64,000 nucleotides of DNA from Channallabes apus (Eukaryota > Chordata > Actinopteri > Siluriformes > Clariidae). Every line of letters starts with the position of its first letter. Positions within the stretch are counted from its first letter, which is position 1. Below, in pieces: positions 22,063-36,100 of the stretch. The notes below the pieces were generated by a model. That model was given only the letters and a program-made list of their open reading frames with translations, was not told the origin of the DNA and made no database searches. Location: assembly GCA_030522415.1 (NCBI GenBank), contig CM060131.1, forward strand, positions 8,086,203 to 8,150,202, given 5' to 3'. Both the position numbers and the translations under genes were made by a program.

Positions 22063-25000
22063 GTACAGCCAGATGCTGTCTATTGCTCCTTCCTGTGCTA
22101 GTGTTGATCATCACTGCTGTGACCTGTTGTTTGGTGCATTGATCTTACTTTTACTTTAGCTGTTGTTGTGCTGTTTATGGGAATCGGAAATATTTTTTTG
22201 GTTCTTTGATAATAATGAAGAGCAATAACAAGCAGTCAAGGTTGATCTCTCATGATCTGGACCTTGAACAAGGCACTTAACTGCCTATGCTTTAACTTTT
22301 TAAAGTGTCTTCCGAATAAAATGTTCCCCTCTACTGAGCATCACTTGCACAAATCCTTTGCATTCAGGATCAAAACTGAGACTTGTATGTCTGCTCTCAT
22401 TTTTTTTCCCCCTGCATTACGTCTTCACACTCTCAAGATCGTGTGTGTGAATTCGGTGCGATTAGTCATCTCCGTGTGCATGCCACCATCTTTCCAGAGC
22501 ATACACACAAGTGTGTACCTGTCAGTGTGTTGTTTACAACCCCACCCTGCTCCAACACCCTCGTCTAAAGCCTTTTGCTCACTTGTTTGTGCTTGCAAAA
22601 CCAATGTGGAGCGTTGAAATACATCCTAAATATTTTATAAAATGGTCGTTCTGGTAGTCGTGATGCAACTGATCCTGCTTGCAAATCTTAATCAATTTAT
22701 TCAGTTTATTAAACCTCATGATTCTCGTTGTACATCCGAGAAATAATTTCTTACGATTTTTTTATTACGAAGTGATCAGCTCAGAGAAAGCAATGACGGA
22801 ATCTTTTTTTTTTTGTTTGTTTGATTTTTTTGGTGCAACTAGGAAAGTTTGTTCAAACAGACGAGCTGTTGCTCTGGACGCTGATGAACTTTTAACCCCA
22901 TCAACCATCAGGATATAAAATGATCCCGCCGCATGATTGCCGACAAACCAGAATCGATTGCAAAATGTATCATTAACCTAATTAATAGGTTTTAAATTGG
23001 TGCAGATTTCATAGAAGTAGAACAGTAAAATGAATAACGCTGGATATACAGTATAATCTCCTCCACGGAGCAGGATATGAAGAGCTAGTCTGAACAGTCA
23101 AACTGATAATCTGCGCTAATGGGATTTACTCGTCAGTGTGTTGACGCAGGAAGTAGAATTAGCAAGAGGAAGAGGTTGGATTTTGCTTTTTATTAAGCGC
23201 TATGTGATTCTGTAGCAACAGTTATCCTGATGAGGCTCAGTTTTTTTTTTTTGTTTTTTTTTTTCTTCTTCCCATGCTTAATGCTTATCTTGGTATAATC
23301 CTTAATATTATTGACACTATTAATAGCTGGAGGAGGAACTTAAGCATTTATTAAACTGCACGACAAGACTCTCTGAGGGAGATAGAAGTTATTTCTGTTC
23401 TTGCAGCACGGTTTTCTTGTATTTTTCTTCCTCATTCTTTTCATTCTGTTCGTCACTCCTACTCCTTCACAGTCCTTTCACCGCGTTGGACTAAAATAGC
23501 CATCTGTCGTGTTACCAGCGTTATGTTCATGTCATTAACTAAACTATAATGATTGCTCGTGACCTACAGTATCATGATTCTCTGTCCAAATGTCTTACAG
23601 ATGAGACATAGCTAAGAATTTCTAAGTGATGTCCTGCTCTCTTGAACTCACTAACTTGCGTTCACTATCATAGGAACGTTCACGTCCCAATAAACTTGAT
23701 GCCAGTTCGCTGCATAAAAAAGCGTTTCTTGCGAGACTCTACGTGCATCCAGAGATGTGATGAACTGGGAAATCGAGGGTTTAAATGAAACTTTTGAATA
23801 GCTATTAAGAAAAATGTGCAGAAATATGTTCACGTTTGAACTTTTTAACACTATACCTCCGTACCTGTAGAGATCACGTTCTATAAATAAGGAGACGAAA
23901 AAACTGTAAAAACAGTCAGTCTTGCCTGAAAACGATGTTTTAATTGATAACCTGCTAGCTAAGGGTGTTTTTCTTCCGTGAACCTCACTCTCCTTAGTCA
24001 GGTTTTTGGATACCTTCCAAGCGAAACGGATATAAATCTAATAGACTCTGGACAACCGGTTGCTCTGGACACACGGTTACCGATAAGTTTATTATTATAA
24101 TTTTTTTGTCCTTATTTCCTCATCAGTGCAGGCTCAGGCTTGCTCAATAGGAAAATACATCTACATCTGGATTCCCCTAAAGCTGCTTCCAACAGTGTTT
24201 ACTGTAATGAAAAAAATATATATATACAAATAAACTTGAACAAGTTGCAATTTTTAAATGATATTAATGTAATTTATCAAATGATTCATAACTCTCAGTA
24301 CAGCCTAGAACAATACTAGGGTTAATTTAAGTCTTTGTCACATATACCCAGAGGTGTCAAGTAACTAAGTACAAATACTTCGTTACCTTACTTAAGTAGA
24401 AATTTTGGGTATCTATACTTTACTGGAGTAATTATTTTTCAGCCGACTTTTTACTTCTACTAATTACATTTTTAAGCAATTATCTGTACTTTCTACTCCT
24501 TACATTTTAAAAATATGCTCGTTACTCTATTTTTATGATCAGAACGCCCCCCCCCCGTCACATGATCAGAACGCGCACCCCCCCTCCCCCATCGCATGAT
24601 CAGAACGCTTTTTTCCCCCCCTCAGGTTACTTTTACTTTTATACTTTAAGTAGTTTTGAAACCAGTACTTTTACACTTTTACTTGAGTAAAAAGCTTGAG
24701 TTGATACTTCAACTTCTAAAGAAGTCTTTTTAAACCCTGGTATCTATACTTCTACTCAAGTAATGAATGTGAATACTTTTGACACCACTGCATATACCTT
24801 ACTACTACTTACTGAATTCTTTTTTCTTTGCACATCAACGTTGAAGGAATTTGCAGTCAGCCATGATGTGGGGCCCCTGGGGCAGACAGAGTTAAGGGCC
24901 GTGCTCAAGGGCCCAACAGTTTCAGCGATGAGAAGCTGTGGCTTGAACTGCCAACCTTCTGATACTAGAACCTTAACCCACTGAGCTCACACTGTCCCGG

Positions 25001-28000
25001 CTCCTGGTTCATAAATGCCATTAATAGTGGTTATTCTTTATTATAGGCCTTTTACCTTTTATTTGCTATGTTGCAAGCTAAGTATATCAGTCATGGTGTC
25101 TTTTAGTGGCGTCAAGAAGAAATCTTTGAAATGCAATGATTTTGACTCCTCTGAGTAAACAGACTTTTTAGAACTTATTGGTGAGACACTTGTTTGCTGC
25201 CATGCATTATATAAACTTACAGACAGTTTTTAAAGCAAACTACCATTTTTTTTTTTTAATTTGCCATTGGCGTGCATACGAACACTTTTTTTCCAGCAGT
25301 GCAGAATTATGGATAAGCCTTTTATCTCTGACTGGGAGTTCATTTCGATTTTCTAGTCGTTTCATTCATGGTAGGATTACCTCCCCACTGTAAGACCTGC
25401 AATTTTTTTTTCTTTTTTTGTTTCTTTTTCTTTTTTTTGCCTGGAGACAAAATGAACAGCCTTGTTATGATCAATAATGGGTGTGAAAGAGTTTGATTGA
25501 AATGGCCTAAGGGATGAAAATGCATACACGTATACCACAACACTGTAAATGCGTCTTATTTACAGCAGCATTTATCTTATGCAATGTCATTAAATAACAG
25601 AAGATTGATTAACAGTTCAAGGAAAAAGTCCCTCCTTTAGTTCTTTGTTTGCTCACATAAACATCAATGGTATGATTAAGGGATGGAGCAGAGAAGAGAG
25701 GGGGTGGAAGAGAGATTGTGCGACCTTGCATCAGAGGGATGAAAGGTTTTTTTTTTTTGTTGTTTTTTTTTTTTTCGGGAGGCGGGAGCAGCAGCACGGC
25801 TTCTTCTCTAGTGCTGTATCTAGGGACACTAGTCACAGAGACGAAAGGATGGAGTGACGACAGCAAACGGCAAGCGAGAGGAGGAGGAGGGGTTGAAGAG
25901 CTGCTGGCTGACCCAGGTGCTAGGCAACTAGCTTCGCATGTTCCTGACTCGCTCTCTTTTCTATTCTGTCTGACATCACTTTGAGAAATGGGCACATTCA
26001 TTATCAGATCTTAAATATACTTTGCCGTAATCTTCCTCCAATTCTAGGTACAAATGAAACAGCGGGACAATAATGGCTGAATAATTTGTCCAAGAATAGA
26101 TTCCTGTTTGGCGGTTTTTTATGTCTTTTCTTGGTTGCTAATTAAATGTTTTATACAGCCGGCGTTTGGAGGAACGTGAAGTTATGACACCTGTTGCTGT
26201 TGATCAACGCAGCTGATGTTTTAAAAGTATTTGTGCATGTGTGCGCACTTTATTGGAGCTGTAAAGGTTGTAAAAGTTGGCAGAAGTACTAAGCATTACT
26301 AGATCACTCTGCATCCCCAAAACCTCCAGCAGAGCACACTTCAGAAGGAAATGAGATCTCTCCAAGGCCTTCATAAGAGAACCAGACACCGGCTTGACCA
26401 TGCCAACAATAACCCATCAAAGACGGCAGGCAAAAACGCTGTGTTCAGTATCTTGCTGGGCTTTTGGGTTTCAGCCCCGAGGGCTATCATGAGCAGAGCT
26501 GAATGAATCACGGCCTGACGGGGTCAAGAGGACACGGTGCTTCTTAACACAACCAACTGAGCAGAGTTGTGATTTTCAAGACTAATTTGCTCACTGATGA
26601 TCATGAGATTGAAGATTGCCAATTAACATTATGGGCTCCAGCAGGAGGTCTGGATTGGGTAATGACACTGTGCAGTTAATTGGAGTGAGTCCATCTAGTG
26701 GCATTAACCTTTTATGCCCCTTTTTAGATTTTTGATAAAGAGCGATTCATCTCGGTCAGTCTCTTAACTGGTTAAATAATGGACAGCCAACTGAATTCAT
26801 GTATTTCAATTGCATTGGAGGATTTTTATCAACTATTCTTCTTCTTCTTCTTTGTCTTTCGGCTGTTCCCTTTCAGGGGTCGCCACAGCGAATCATCTGC
26901 CTCCATCTAACCCTATCCTCTGCATCCTCTTCTCTCACACCAACTAACTTCATGTCCTCTCTCACTGCATCCATAAATCTCCTCTTTGGTCTTCCCCTAG
27001 ACCTCCTGCCTGGCAGTTCCAACCTCAGCATCCTTCTACCAATATATTCACACTCTCTCCTCTGAACATGTCCAAACCACCTCAATCTGGCCTCTCTGAC
27101 TTTATCTCCAAAACATCTCACATGGGTTGTCCCTCTGATGAACTGATTCTTGATCCTATCCATCCTTGTCACTCCCAAAGAGAACCCAAGTGTACAATAT
27201 GACTAAAATATCATGTAATAATTTTTTCAATACACAATACTGACCCTGTTGTTGGCTATGCAATCTATTGGACCTATTGAAGTCGTTTTCTGTTGTATCT
27301 CAATCGCCTTGTTATACTGAACGTTCCAAGCTGCTTTTCTGCTCTCCACTCTGTAAAGAGTGATTAATCAAATAAACAACCAGACACTAAAAACACTGCC
27401 ATGGGCAAAGTGATTGACATTTCTGTCTGTTCATTGTATATTCATATTACGTGAAGCTCTGCATGATGTTATTTAATGCACTGCTGACAGATTGGATAGG
27501 TGCAAGGATGTGTAGGTGTAGAGGAAAATAATAAAGTGTATTAGTAAGACCTTGTTTATACACAAGCTGTAAGTGCCACTTAATATCTGAATATCATATT
27601 TCTTTGTTATTGTTGCAGGTCTGGGTAGGTGCAATTAGATCCAGTTGTTTTAAAGCCATTGTTTACCACAAAACGAGCAATTTTTAGTCCATTATCCGAG
27701 TCCAAATGAGATCAAAGTTGATACTCTTGGTTCATTTGCTACTTGGCTGGTTTAATTTAACTCTAAACATAATTAATGCATATACTGTACAACATAGAGA
27801 AAGTACAGTAGATATAAAATGTACAAATATAATATGAATATAATCTTTATATTATTTCTGCTATGCTGCAGCTCAGCGCATTCGCTCAGATCGTGCCTCA
27901 CAGCTCAGTTTGGAGCTCTCCTCTATACAACCCAAAATTCTTTGCACCAATTAAATTGCTTTCTCAGAACATCAGATTTTAATTGGACTCGGACCAAGAC

Positions 28001-31000
28001 CATGTCGGTCATGCAGTCCCAGACCGGTTGTTTTGTTCCACACCAGAGTGCAAATGCCTTAATAAACCAGATGAAAGTGCAAATACACAAGGGTGTAATT
28101 CGACTGGACTAAACACTATTCATGTGGAAGTTCCTTAATCATTTTTTTTTTTTTTTTTTTTTTGGTCTGTTATCTCTCCTGTTTGTTCTCATCATTCCTC
28201 GCCTCTCATTCTTATCACTTCGCAGATCACTGATTACCTTATACGAGAGTGGAACTTAAGGGTCTAGTGGTTAAGCCTGGTTGCGAGTTCAGATCCAAGG
28301 GGCTGCTCGGTAGCTGCACACATGAGACTTAGCTGCTTGGCTTGGTGCTTGGACTTGTTGTTAATCACTGATTACTCATTCTGTATATGTCTGCCAAGTG
28401 AATAAATAAATCTGTGCTGTATGTCCAGAACAAGGAGAAAAACATACTGAATATAGTAATATGCCACTTGGAAGAAAGGAAGAGAAAAGAGCTGTAATTG
28501 GAATATGGTAATACATTGTTTTGCACGTAATGTAGTGTAGATTTAAAAGGTTTTTTTTTCAATGAACATGTAGTGATCTATTCAAAATGGAATATAGGCC
28601 ACTGTTTTTACTTAAAAACTCGTTATCTACATGAGTTTTGCGACTCTGGTGCAAAACTAAAGTATTGAATATTATGCCTAAAACTCTTACCTGGCTTGGA
28701 CATGGGACATCATAGCCAGGGCTAATTAGCTCGGATTAAATTGCATTATTGCCAAAGTTTGCCAAGCTGTGTAGGTATTCATATTCACCCAATGTAGTGA
28801 TTTTAAAAAGTGTTTCACTCATGCTGGTCTTGAAAAATAAATGACTCGTTGAGTTTAGATGTTTTTAAATCTGCTGTATGTATATTTATAATCCATAAAG
28901 ACATTTCACTGGATTTCACCGTGTTCTTACTGTAGTTTTGGCAATTTCATTCATTTCTCGCAATCCTCTCATGTTCTATGCTTTTTCTTTATTTCTGTCC
29001 TTCATGAGCATCTTACTTGCTCGTGTTTACACTGAGTTCAACATAGGCCGACAAACGAGGCACTGCCGACCTCAGCTTATTTACGGGAAACAAAAATATC
29101 CCTCATTTCTCCGTTGTGAGCTGTTCTCTCGCTTCACTGGGTCACACATGTGATCTGCTGTTTCCCAGAACCCCATTTGGACTACACTTCTGTGGAATAT
29201 GATTGCTTTGTAATTACAGCCCGTATATTACATCAGGGCCTATTGTGCATAAGTAATATAAGTGTACAAAGTACCTTCTGAACTTACATAACCCAGGCTA
29301 ATAGTGCTTCCATGCCATATGTTGATGATTCAGATTATACATTTTTTTTTCCTGTAATCTGTTTAGGTCGAGTGTCTATCAAAAAAAGAATAAGTTGTTA
29401 CTGCTGAAATTCTGTAGTTACACTCTGTAGTTCACCTGCATACAATAAACAGCCCCCTCTGAAGAGATCTACTGGATCAGCACTCGGACCACAGGATTCG
29501 GTTACCTCAATAACCATATTATGGACATTTTAAAGCATTTAAAACACTGCACTACACACGCTGCGCAAACATTTTTGGTCGGACACTAAACCATTGTCTC
29601 TGGATGCTGTACAGTAAGAAAATCTAAGGTAGTTTCTCATGGTTTGATTGTTGGAAGGGCTGCGAATATACCTGGATAAGTCTTGAGATATGACAAGCAA
29701 GTAAGATCTGCATTGGGCTTTCTGTGTACCAAAGTCGGTACAAAAGTGGGCATACCACTGACATAGGTCGTTCAAACTGCACATGTTGGTAGAGTAACTC
29801 CTCCTCTATACCAGGGGTCGGCAACCTTAAAGACTCGGAGCCATTTGGACCAGTTTCTCACAGAAGAGAGAACACAGGGAGCCACAAAACCCACCTAAAC
29901 TGAAGATAATACTGCATATATTGTTTCTTACCTTTATGTTATGCATAGAGAAAAACTATAGTGTAGTTTTATGAAAACAGTGCTACAGAAAAAAACGGAA
30001 ATTTAATTTCTTCAAATAAAATACTCAATGTCTTTTTGAAATAAAAAGCCAAACGTAAATAATCTACCAACAACAAACAAAAAAACGCTGTCTGCTTCTG
30101 TGTGTCGTCATCCTTTAATCGTGTCTACTGGAGCGTGCAGTCAACTGTCAACCTGAATAGAAAAAATTATTATTTTATATATCACGTTTTATTTTGATTT
30201 TAGATCACCAAATTCTTACATAATAATCAACTGTGACAAAGAGGATTGAAGAATTGGGTTGAACTGTGATGCAGATGTATGTATTGTGATGGAGAGTGTG
30301 TTAGTACCTTTTGTATAGTGAAAGCGTTACCCTACGAACATGTGCAATCAGTCAATACTTACATTAAAATGTAATTAAACATACACAATTTCCTACTTAA
30401 ATCAAATTCAGTCTTAATCACGATGTCTTGCTTCGTCATCCTCCCCCGTCTAGTGATGCTAAGAAGCAAAGGCGAATTTTTAAACAACCGTCTTAGCGTT
30501 GTGCTAACTGTAAACACAAGCTTTGCAAATAATGCTGAGCGGCAGAAATAATGTGCAGCAACTTTTTTTCAACCCAAAATCACTAGAACATTCACAGGGA
30601 GAACATTCAAACTCTCATGTACACAGACACAAGGCAGGAATTAAACCTGGAGACCCTCAAGGAGCAAAGCGACAGTGCTAACCGCTAAGCCACTGTGCTG
30701 CCTAATACTGTAGATATATAGATAGATAAATAAATAGAAATACTGTCGATGGATGGAATTGTGTATTTTGGGGTTGTTACCTACAAAGATCATACACCAA
30801 GAGGTGTTGTGGGTTTTAATTCCTATAATGCTTTAGAAGCGAGTGTGTGATTTTGTCGTTGCTCTCTTAGCTATAAGCGTTAATGTAGCCCCATTTGAAT
30901 TTACTACCTATTGGATAAAGTGGAATTTTACCCTCGCTTGCTCTCTCTCGTTCTCTCTCTCTCTTTCTCATGTAAATAATGTAAATGCAGTGCTGTGCTC

Positions 31001-32091
31001 AATCACGTCTCATTTTCGGGAGCAGGCAGATTTTTGGCTCTGTGTGGAGGAGATATGAGCACGTGAACAGGAAGCTCTTTATTTTGATTAGAGACAAGCC
31101 AGTTCACATCATTGCAAAACTTACATGCTTGAGACTTTGTTGATGCATCCTCATGTACAGTAACAGTGCAGTTTAGTCATACACTGTGTCTCTGTAGCTA
31201 CAGAACTAAACTAGAACTGTATTTATAAGACATACGTTGACGGTGCTTGCTTCTCATTGTCCTTTACTTAAATTTATTTTTAATTTAGAAGTTTTTCATA
31301 CTGATTTGGAACTTAACCCGAATGATGCCGGTGAGGGTAATCACAGCTCCAGATCAATTTTCCTGTAACCATTTTGGATTTGTGCTGACAACACGCATAA
31401 TTAATGGTTTAGATGAGAGCTACTGCAGTTAAATTCCTCATCGTAATTATCCATAAAAGATAATGCCATTTGACATGTAACCAATGAAACGGTAGGTTTT
31501 TTATTTTTTATTTTATTGTTTATCATTTAGTAACAAGGAGGCGGCCCGGTGGTGTAGTGGTTAGCACTGTCGCCTTGCACCTCCAGGGTCTGGGTTCGAT
31601 TCCTCGGCCAGGCTCGATTCCCGTCTCTGTGTGCATGGAGTTTGCATGTTCTCCCCGTGCTTGGTGGGTTTCCTCCGGGTACTCCGGTTTCCTCCCACAG
31701 TCCAAAGATATGCAGGTTCGGCTAATTGGCGTTCCTAAATTGCCTGTAGTGTGTGATTGGGTGTGTGAGTGTGTGTATGTGTGTGTGCCCTGCGATGGAT
31801 TGGCACCCTGTCCAGGGTGTCCCCCGCCTAGTGCCCGAAGTCTCCTGGGATAGGCTCCAGGTCCCCCGCGACCCTGAACACAGGATTAAGCGGTATAGAA
31901 AATGAATGAATGAATGAACAAGGAGTATTTTTAGCTACTTAGCAACAAGCTAAAAAACTTCTATCCAATGACAGCATGGTTACTACACGTACCTTGGCGG
32001 CTACACTGAAATAACAATGCTAAGATATCATCTAGGTTCTGACTTTCTATAATACAATATCGTAAAGTATGGTAAGAGTAAGCAAAGATAG

Positions 32092-32162
<71 letters not shown>

Positions 32163-33092
32163 CATTGAAGATGTAAGACAATCCCTCTTATTTAATATAT
32201 TTTAAATTAAATATCTATAAAAATGATCACTGTTATACTAGCTAACACTTTCTAGCTGGCTGTGCTTTTTTTTTTTTTTTTTTAAGATGAAAAATGCATG
32301 GGGCGTTCAAGTCACACCGGGTCTTTTGTTTATGAAGCATAACATAACGCAGTTATAGTAGTAAAAACGATCTTTATTTCTCTGTGTAATTCCCTGTTAT
32401 ACGAATGCACTTATTAGTGTTTCATTAGTGCTTGGATACCATACATGTATGTCGGAACTGCCTACTTCACATCTAAGTCTAAGTGATCAGACTGCCTACT
32501 TCACATCTGAAAAGCTGGCCTTCCAAGAACTCCTTTAATGTGGAAATGGCTTGGAGCGAGGTCAAGACTACATGGGGGTGTGGCGATAACTGTAATGTGG
32601 AAATGGGATTTGTGAATGATTGTTTACAGTTTCCACAGATAGATACATACTGTACATCTCTGCAATTTATCTGTCGATTTTCAAGAATCAGATATGATGA
32701 TAGGAATAGACATAATTTAAATGTTAAAGGAGAGAAATTATTTATAATTACACTATCCGGTGTAGCCCAGAGGATGGGTATCCTTTTGAGTCTGGTTCCT
32801 TTCATGGTTCCTTTCTTGTGTTGCCATAGATTTTCCTTATATATTGCTGTCTCTAGCTTATTTATTCATGAAAATGTCAATTTCCTCAGATTTCTGTGAA
32901 GCTGCTTCGTGACAACATCGATTATAAAAAGAGTGTGTGTGTGTGTTTCTTGATTGTATTGTATTGTATCTCTCTGCAGGATATGAGAAGACATGTCATG
33001 ATGACTCTCCTGGACACCGAACAGTCGTATGTGGACTCTCTCAGAACACTGATTCAGGTACAGCAGCTCTCTGACCTTCTTTCTCACTCGTC

Positions 33093-33136
<44 letters not shown>

Positions 33137-36100
33137 TCTCTCTATCTTCCCATTTCTCTGTATGTCCTTCTGTTTTTCGTTCTTTCTTCTGTTGCCTATC
33201 ACAAGGACGTCACTTGAACTCTTTGACACTCCGTGTTATATAACAGTCCTCTTCAGTAAAACTGTTAGTTCTGTGTATGCACTAGAATGATAGAAAGAAT
33301 GAAAGCCGCCAGTCCAGGCTGAGGTGTACCCGACCCACAGGCTCTTTCAGCTTGTGTATCACTGTCGCGTCACCATGACTACGCCGGGCTGGCCCGAGAT
33401 GCTGCGGCAGTAAAACGGTTCCCATCAGTGCACAATTGCAGCAGCTATTAGTGGCCTCGCTCTGTTTATCAGCCCTAAATCAGCCCTGTTCACAACATCG
33501 CTCAGCTTAAAGACTAAATAGAGCTCATGTGGAGAGACATGCCCTCACAAGGTGCTCAGCGGTTGCAAAGGAAAAACTAATAATTTTGTTATGAAAGGTT
33601 TTTGTATAGCTGTTTACATTGTGCAGAACAACCTATTCACATGTGAGTCCATTCATTCCCCTTTTGCCTTCTCTGGTCAAAACGCCAAGGCCATGATTAT
33701 CGATGGTCAGCGACAGAATCCTGCTCCTCTTGGTGAATTCCTAGGCAATCCCAACATTACAGTGATACACCCATGTATCACTGTAATGGAGATGAATATC
33801 TTGTTATGGGCTAAAAAAGCTAAAAGGGGGACTTTTGCTGTTGTAACTCATTAACCTCAAAATTCAATATGTGGTTCATCTTGGAATGCTTTTCTATTCA
33901 CCACGTTTGTAAAGAGTGCCTATTTAATTTACTATAGACTTCATATTAGCTTGGACTAGTCTGGTCATTATGCTCTCTCATTAACAAGGTGTTTCAGGAT
34001 AAAGACCCTTTACACACAGGCTGAAACACCATAATAAGTGAGATAATACACAAGATAATAAGTGCATTATTAACAGGTGGTGTTAATAAAGTGAATTTAA
34101 ACTCCACATACTGTATGTATATGAAATGTATCTCATCTCCAGTGCTTGTGCAGCACACACTGTGTATGTGCTATGTATTATTCATTGAATTTTATTTATT
34201 GAATTTGGTTTTGAGCTAAAGTAGTGAATCGGAGATCAGGGTGCTCATAGCTTGGGTAAGAAGCTCCTCTAAAGACTCTAAGGCAATAAGGCAATGTGAT
34301 TGTGCAGGTGATTCAGAGCAATCCTGAAATCAGGAAATCATGTATTTTTATGTTTTTGGAAATATTTGTTAGTGAGAAGAAAAAAAAACATTTAGGACCG
34401 CAGAGCCCCCGCTGCTCTGTGAGGTCGTGCTGCCTGTTATACTTTGGCTCTAATGGGCCTTACCATTTCCGAATTGATCAAAGGAGGCATTTTCTGTAAT
34501 CACAGCCCCTTCCAGAACATTTGACTGATGTTGCACATCTGTCCAATGCAGCTTTTTGTCCATTGCACCCCTGGATATTTTGACAAGTGCAAATCTGAGC
34601 AAAGGTTGACACTTTAGTTTCAAATGTAAATTGTAGACGAGCCTTGGCCAAGCACTTGCAGGAAGAAGAAAAAAAAATCACAAACATCACTCAAGCGCAG
34701 AAGGAGCGCAGGACCACTGCTGAATAAATTATTATGGAAATGTACTGCTTAAAAGATTTCCTCTACCAAATTTTTTTCAGGACAAATGTGCAAAACACAT
34801 GGCATTTCTGCAACACCACAACTCTTGTCCATTGGTTCTTTTGTATTGGGAAAAGAAATCAAAGAAGAAACAGCTTAGTGTAAAATCTAGTAAGTGAAGC
34901 ATAACCTAGTAAGCAAAAGTAAAACTAACCTAGAGTGTAAAAGCAGAGATTGAGCAAAAGAAAGCTAGCCATAGAAAAGCAAGCAAATGCAAACATGCTG
35001 CATACAGTATAAATCTGGTATGATGCCAATCCTATAAGTAGGCTTATGCTTGTATCCTTGCATTTTATTCTGATTAAGTGACACAGTAGACTGGGGGGAA
35101 AATGTCAATCATGTCTCATTAAAATATTAGGCCTTGACAGCACATTCAATTTGGAAGATGCTTTAGCATGTAAGGACTTATGAAGCGAAGGAATTGGAAA
35201 CCGTTAGTAATGCAGATAAATAAAATATGAATTTTCTGTTCTTGATTAGGCGTATAAAGATATATCCAGATGTTCATATGTTACGCTATAATTCGTAGGA
35301 TTTGATCATGCGTCGTAATGTTGCATGAACTGTATATATTTCTTTCTTTCACCCTCACAAAAATCTGTTTCACTAAATCGAAAAACAAGTCATACATGTT
35401 TAATGCGAAAACGACATTATTTATCATCCATGCGGGCTCGTACATACTGTAGAAAACCCATCAGAATATAGGTTCAGAGGGAAGCTGAAATATGTTGATA
35501 CAATTTTATGATCAGTAAAGCTTTAAAAACCTTGCTTGCAACTTTAGTCAAACATGTGTGTAGGGTATTGCTCATTCCTAATAAAACACTTACCCCTAAG
35601 CAGGCATGTGTTATGATATGCTATGATGTGTATATACTGTACTGTATCTGAGTATATTCTCATCAGCTACAGTATGTGGTTCATTTAGGACAAGCCTTAA
35701 AAATCTCATGTTTTACTTACTTTCTTAGCAAGTAAACAATGCGCTTTGTGTTTGCAGAGCTACATGAAGCCACTGAAACAGTCGGAGAACTCGCTGCTCT
35801 GCGATATATCCCTGGTGGACGAGATGTTCTACCAGATCCCTGAAATCCTGGAACAACACGAGCTCTTTCTGGAGCAGGTGATCAGCTGTGCCAATGACTG
35901 GCACGAGCGCCAGACCATCGGTGACCTCCTCGTCCAGTCGGTGAGTACAGTGCACGCTCTTTTGTATGAAAGCTGGGATGCTCATGTCCTTATGCTAGCT
36001 ATGTATTAGCTTATAGTATTATATCAACAGAGATTAGGTTAATCAAAGCACTTGTTCTAGATTTATGTTATAAGTGTCTTTTGAAGTCTTAAACATAAGC

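Noticed and set aside
32483..32899. 138-codon plus-strand open frame before exon 2
   Set aside because: It overlaps the mariner-like derivative and the interspersed repeat, has no splice-compatible link to exon 2 and no protein-like features.
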